Shown here one piece after another: positions 6,290 to 7,036 of a DNA stretch of 7,036 nt. The stretch lies in assembly GCA_003153335.1 (NCBI GenBank), contig PLYG01000223.1, forward strand, positions 8,357 through 15,392, in the 5' to 3' direction. The stretch comes from Betaproteobacteria bacterium (lineage in GTDB: Bacteria; Pseudomonadota; Gammaproteobacteria; Burkholderiales; Casimicrobiaceae). Below the pieces are notes generated by a model, which had not been told where the DNA came from, did no database searches, and saw only the letters and a program-made list of their open reading frames with translations. Numbering within the stretch: the stretch's first letter is position 1; every line of letters starts with the position of its first letter. The translations under genes were made by a program, and so were the position numbers.

Positions 6290-7036
6290 ATGCCACAAGT
6301 GCCCGCCCGCAGTTCCGCCGGAGTGCTGTCATCCGACCTCATCAAGCCCGTCGAGCAGCGCCTGCCCAGGGAAATCATCGAGCGCTTCCTGGCGCTCGAG
6401 GAGCTGTCGGGGACCATCTACGACGTCCTCGACCAGCTCGGCGTCCGCGGCACGGTGGGCACCTCGATCCTGCACCCGACGCTCACGACCGCGCGCATCG
6501 TCGGCACGGCGGTGGCGGTGCGCAACGTCCCGCAGGAACACGACCCGCTGCAGAACGTCTCCGCGAACGAGAACCGGATGACTGAGATCGAGGGGATCCA
6601 TCAGGGCGAGCCCGGCGACGTTCTCGTCTTCCAGGGTGTGCGCGACGTCTCCAACATGGGTGGCATCATGGCCACGCTGGCCAAGCGGCAAGGCTTCGCG
6701 GGCGCGGTCGTCGACGGCGCGGTGCGCGACGTACGTCACTCCCGCAACATCGGTTTCCCCGTGTGGTCGCGCGACATCAGCCCGATCACCGGCAAGTGGC
6801 GCTGCGTCACGGTGGAGGTGAACGGGACCGTGGGCATTGCCGGCGTATCGGTGCGGGCGGGGGATCTGGTCATCGCCGACGAAACCGGCACCTGCTTCGT
6901 TCCGCGCCGGCTGGTCGAGCAGGTGCTACCACTCGCCGAGGCGGTGACGATGAAAGAGCGCGAGATCATGCGTACGCTCGACGCCGGGATTTCGGTCCCG
7001 GATCTCACCCGGCGGCTGTTCGGCCGCGGGGTCTCT
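6290..7036 (+). CDS. RraA / 4-hydroxy-4-methyl-2-oxoglutarate aldolase-family protein, partial, 3' end outside window
   Basis: An open frame of 249 codons runs to the right edge without a stop. It belongs to the RraA-like family, which includes the divalent-metal class II aldolases for 4-hydroxy-4-methyl-2-oxoglutarate and 4-carboxy-4-hydroxy-2-oxoadipate (protocatechuate 4,5-cleavage and gallate pathways). Visible are an N-terminal TIYDVLDQLG helix (42-51), GDVLVFQGV (109-117), SNMGGIMATLAKRQGFAGAVVDGAVRD (121-147) and GDLVIADETGTCFVP (191-205). Asp142, Arg146 and Asp147 in DGAVRD match the usual substrate- and metal-binding positions. Most of the expected protein is present. AAGGAA lies 6 nt before the ATG at 6290, and the gene starts 47 bp after tctC, so co-transcription is likely. 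Cleavage of a hydroxy-oxo-dicarboxylate to pyruvate would suit a carboxylate-uptake neighbour, but many RraA-like paralogues next to tctC have no proven substrate. Confidence 0.9.
   Translation, partial: MPQVPARSSAGVLSSDLIKPVEQRLPREIIERFLALEELSGTIYDVLDQLGVRGTVGTSILHPTLTTARIVGTAVAVRNVPQEHDPLQNVSANENRMTEIEGIHQGEPGDVLVFQGVRDVSNMGGIMATLAKRQGFAGAVVDGAVRDVRHSRNIGFPVWSRDISPITGKWRCVTVEVNGTVGIAGVSVRAGDLVIADETGTCFVPRRLVEQVLPLAEAVTMKEREIMRTLDAGISVPDLTRRLFGRGVS

Noticed and set aside
6290..7036. Role as RNase E activity regulator A
   Set aside because: The family name comes from E. coli RraA. The context (tctC) and the retained DGAVRD metal/substrate motif favour a metabolic aldolase.
1..7036. CRISPR array, tRNA/rRNA genes, insertion-sequence ends, riboswitch
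   Set aside because: On reading both strands I found no regularly spaced repeats, cloverleaf-like segment, transposase fragment with terminal inverted repeats, or conserved riboswitch core.

Overview
The window comes from a high-GC bacterium, most likely a soil or environmental proteobacterium. TctC/Bug-type solute receptors, hydantoinase HyuA/HyuB pairs and RraA-family aldolases are especially numerous in Burkholderiales and in Bradyrhizobium-like Rhizobiales. Nothing here fixes the genus: there is no rRNA, tRNA or single-copy marker gene.

Left block (1-4024). A divergent pair of transcription units shares a 126-bp control region (2681-2806). Leftward lies hyuB followed by hyuA, translationally coupled by a GTGA overlap; hyuA runs off the left edge. 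Together they encode the two subunits of an ATP-dependent hydantoinase/oxoprolinase-type amidase. Rightward lies a SelA-like PLP enzyme, which probably acts on an amino acid or amino-sugar acid and not on tRNA. A likely scenario is one catabolic module: HyuAB opens a cyclic amide or imide and the PLP enzyme eliminates from or isomerises the amino-acid product. The substrate cannot be read from the sequence.

Middle junction (4025-4548). Directly after the PLP-enzyme stop codon lies a broken remnant of a ChpB/PemK/MazF-type ribonuclease toxin with no antitoxin beside it. It is followed by about 170 bp with no recognisable gene.

Right block (4549-7036). A leftward LysR-type regulator has lost about its first 100 residues, including the DNA-binding domain. 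Divergent from it is a tctC (Bug) periplasmic receptor gene with a clear signal peptide but a frameshift near its midpoint. 47 bp further on begins an apparently intact RraA/4-hydroxy-4-methyl-2-oxoglutarate aldolase-family gene that runs off the right edge. The layout is a familiar LysR <-> tctC-enzyme carboxylate uptake and catabolism locus, now partly decayed.

Three damaged genes sit side by side (toxin remnant, regulator, receptor) between two intact catabolic modules, so 4025-5760 looks like a rearrangement scar or a region losing function. I see no RNA genes, CRISPR array, complete insertion sequence, or strong evidence for a wholly new system. The best candidate for undescribed biology is the pairing of hyuAB with the SelA-like enzyme and their shared regulatory region.
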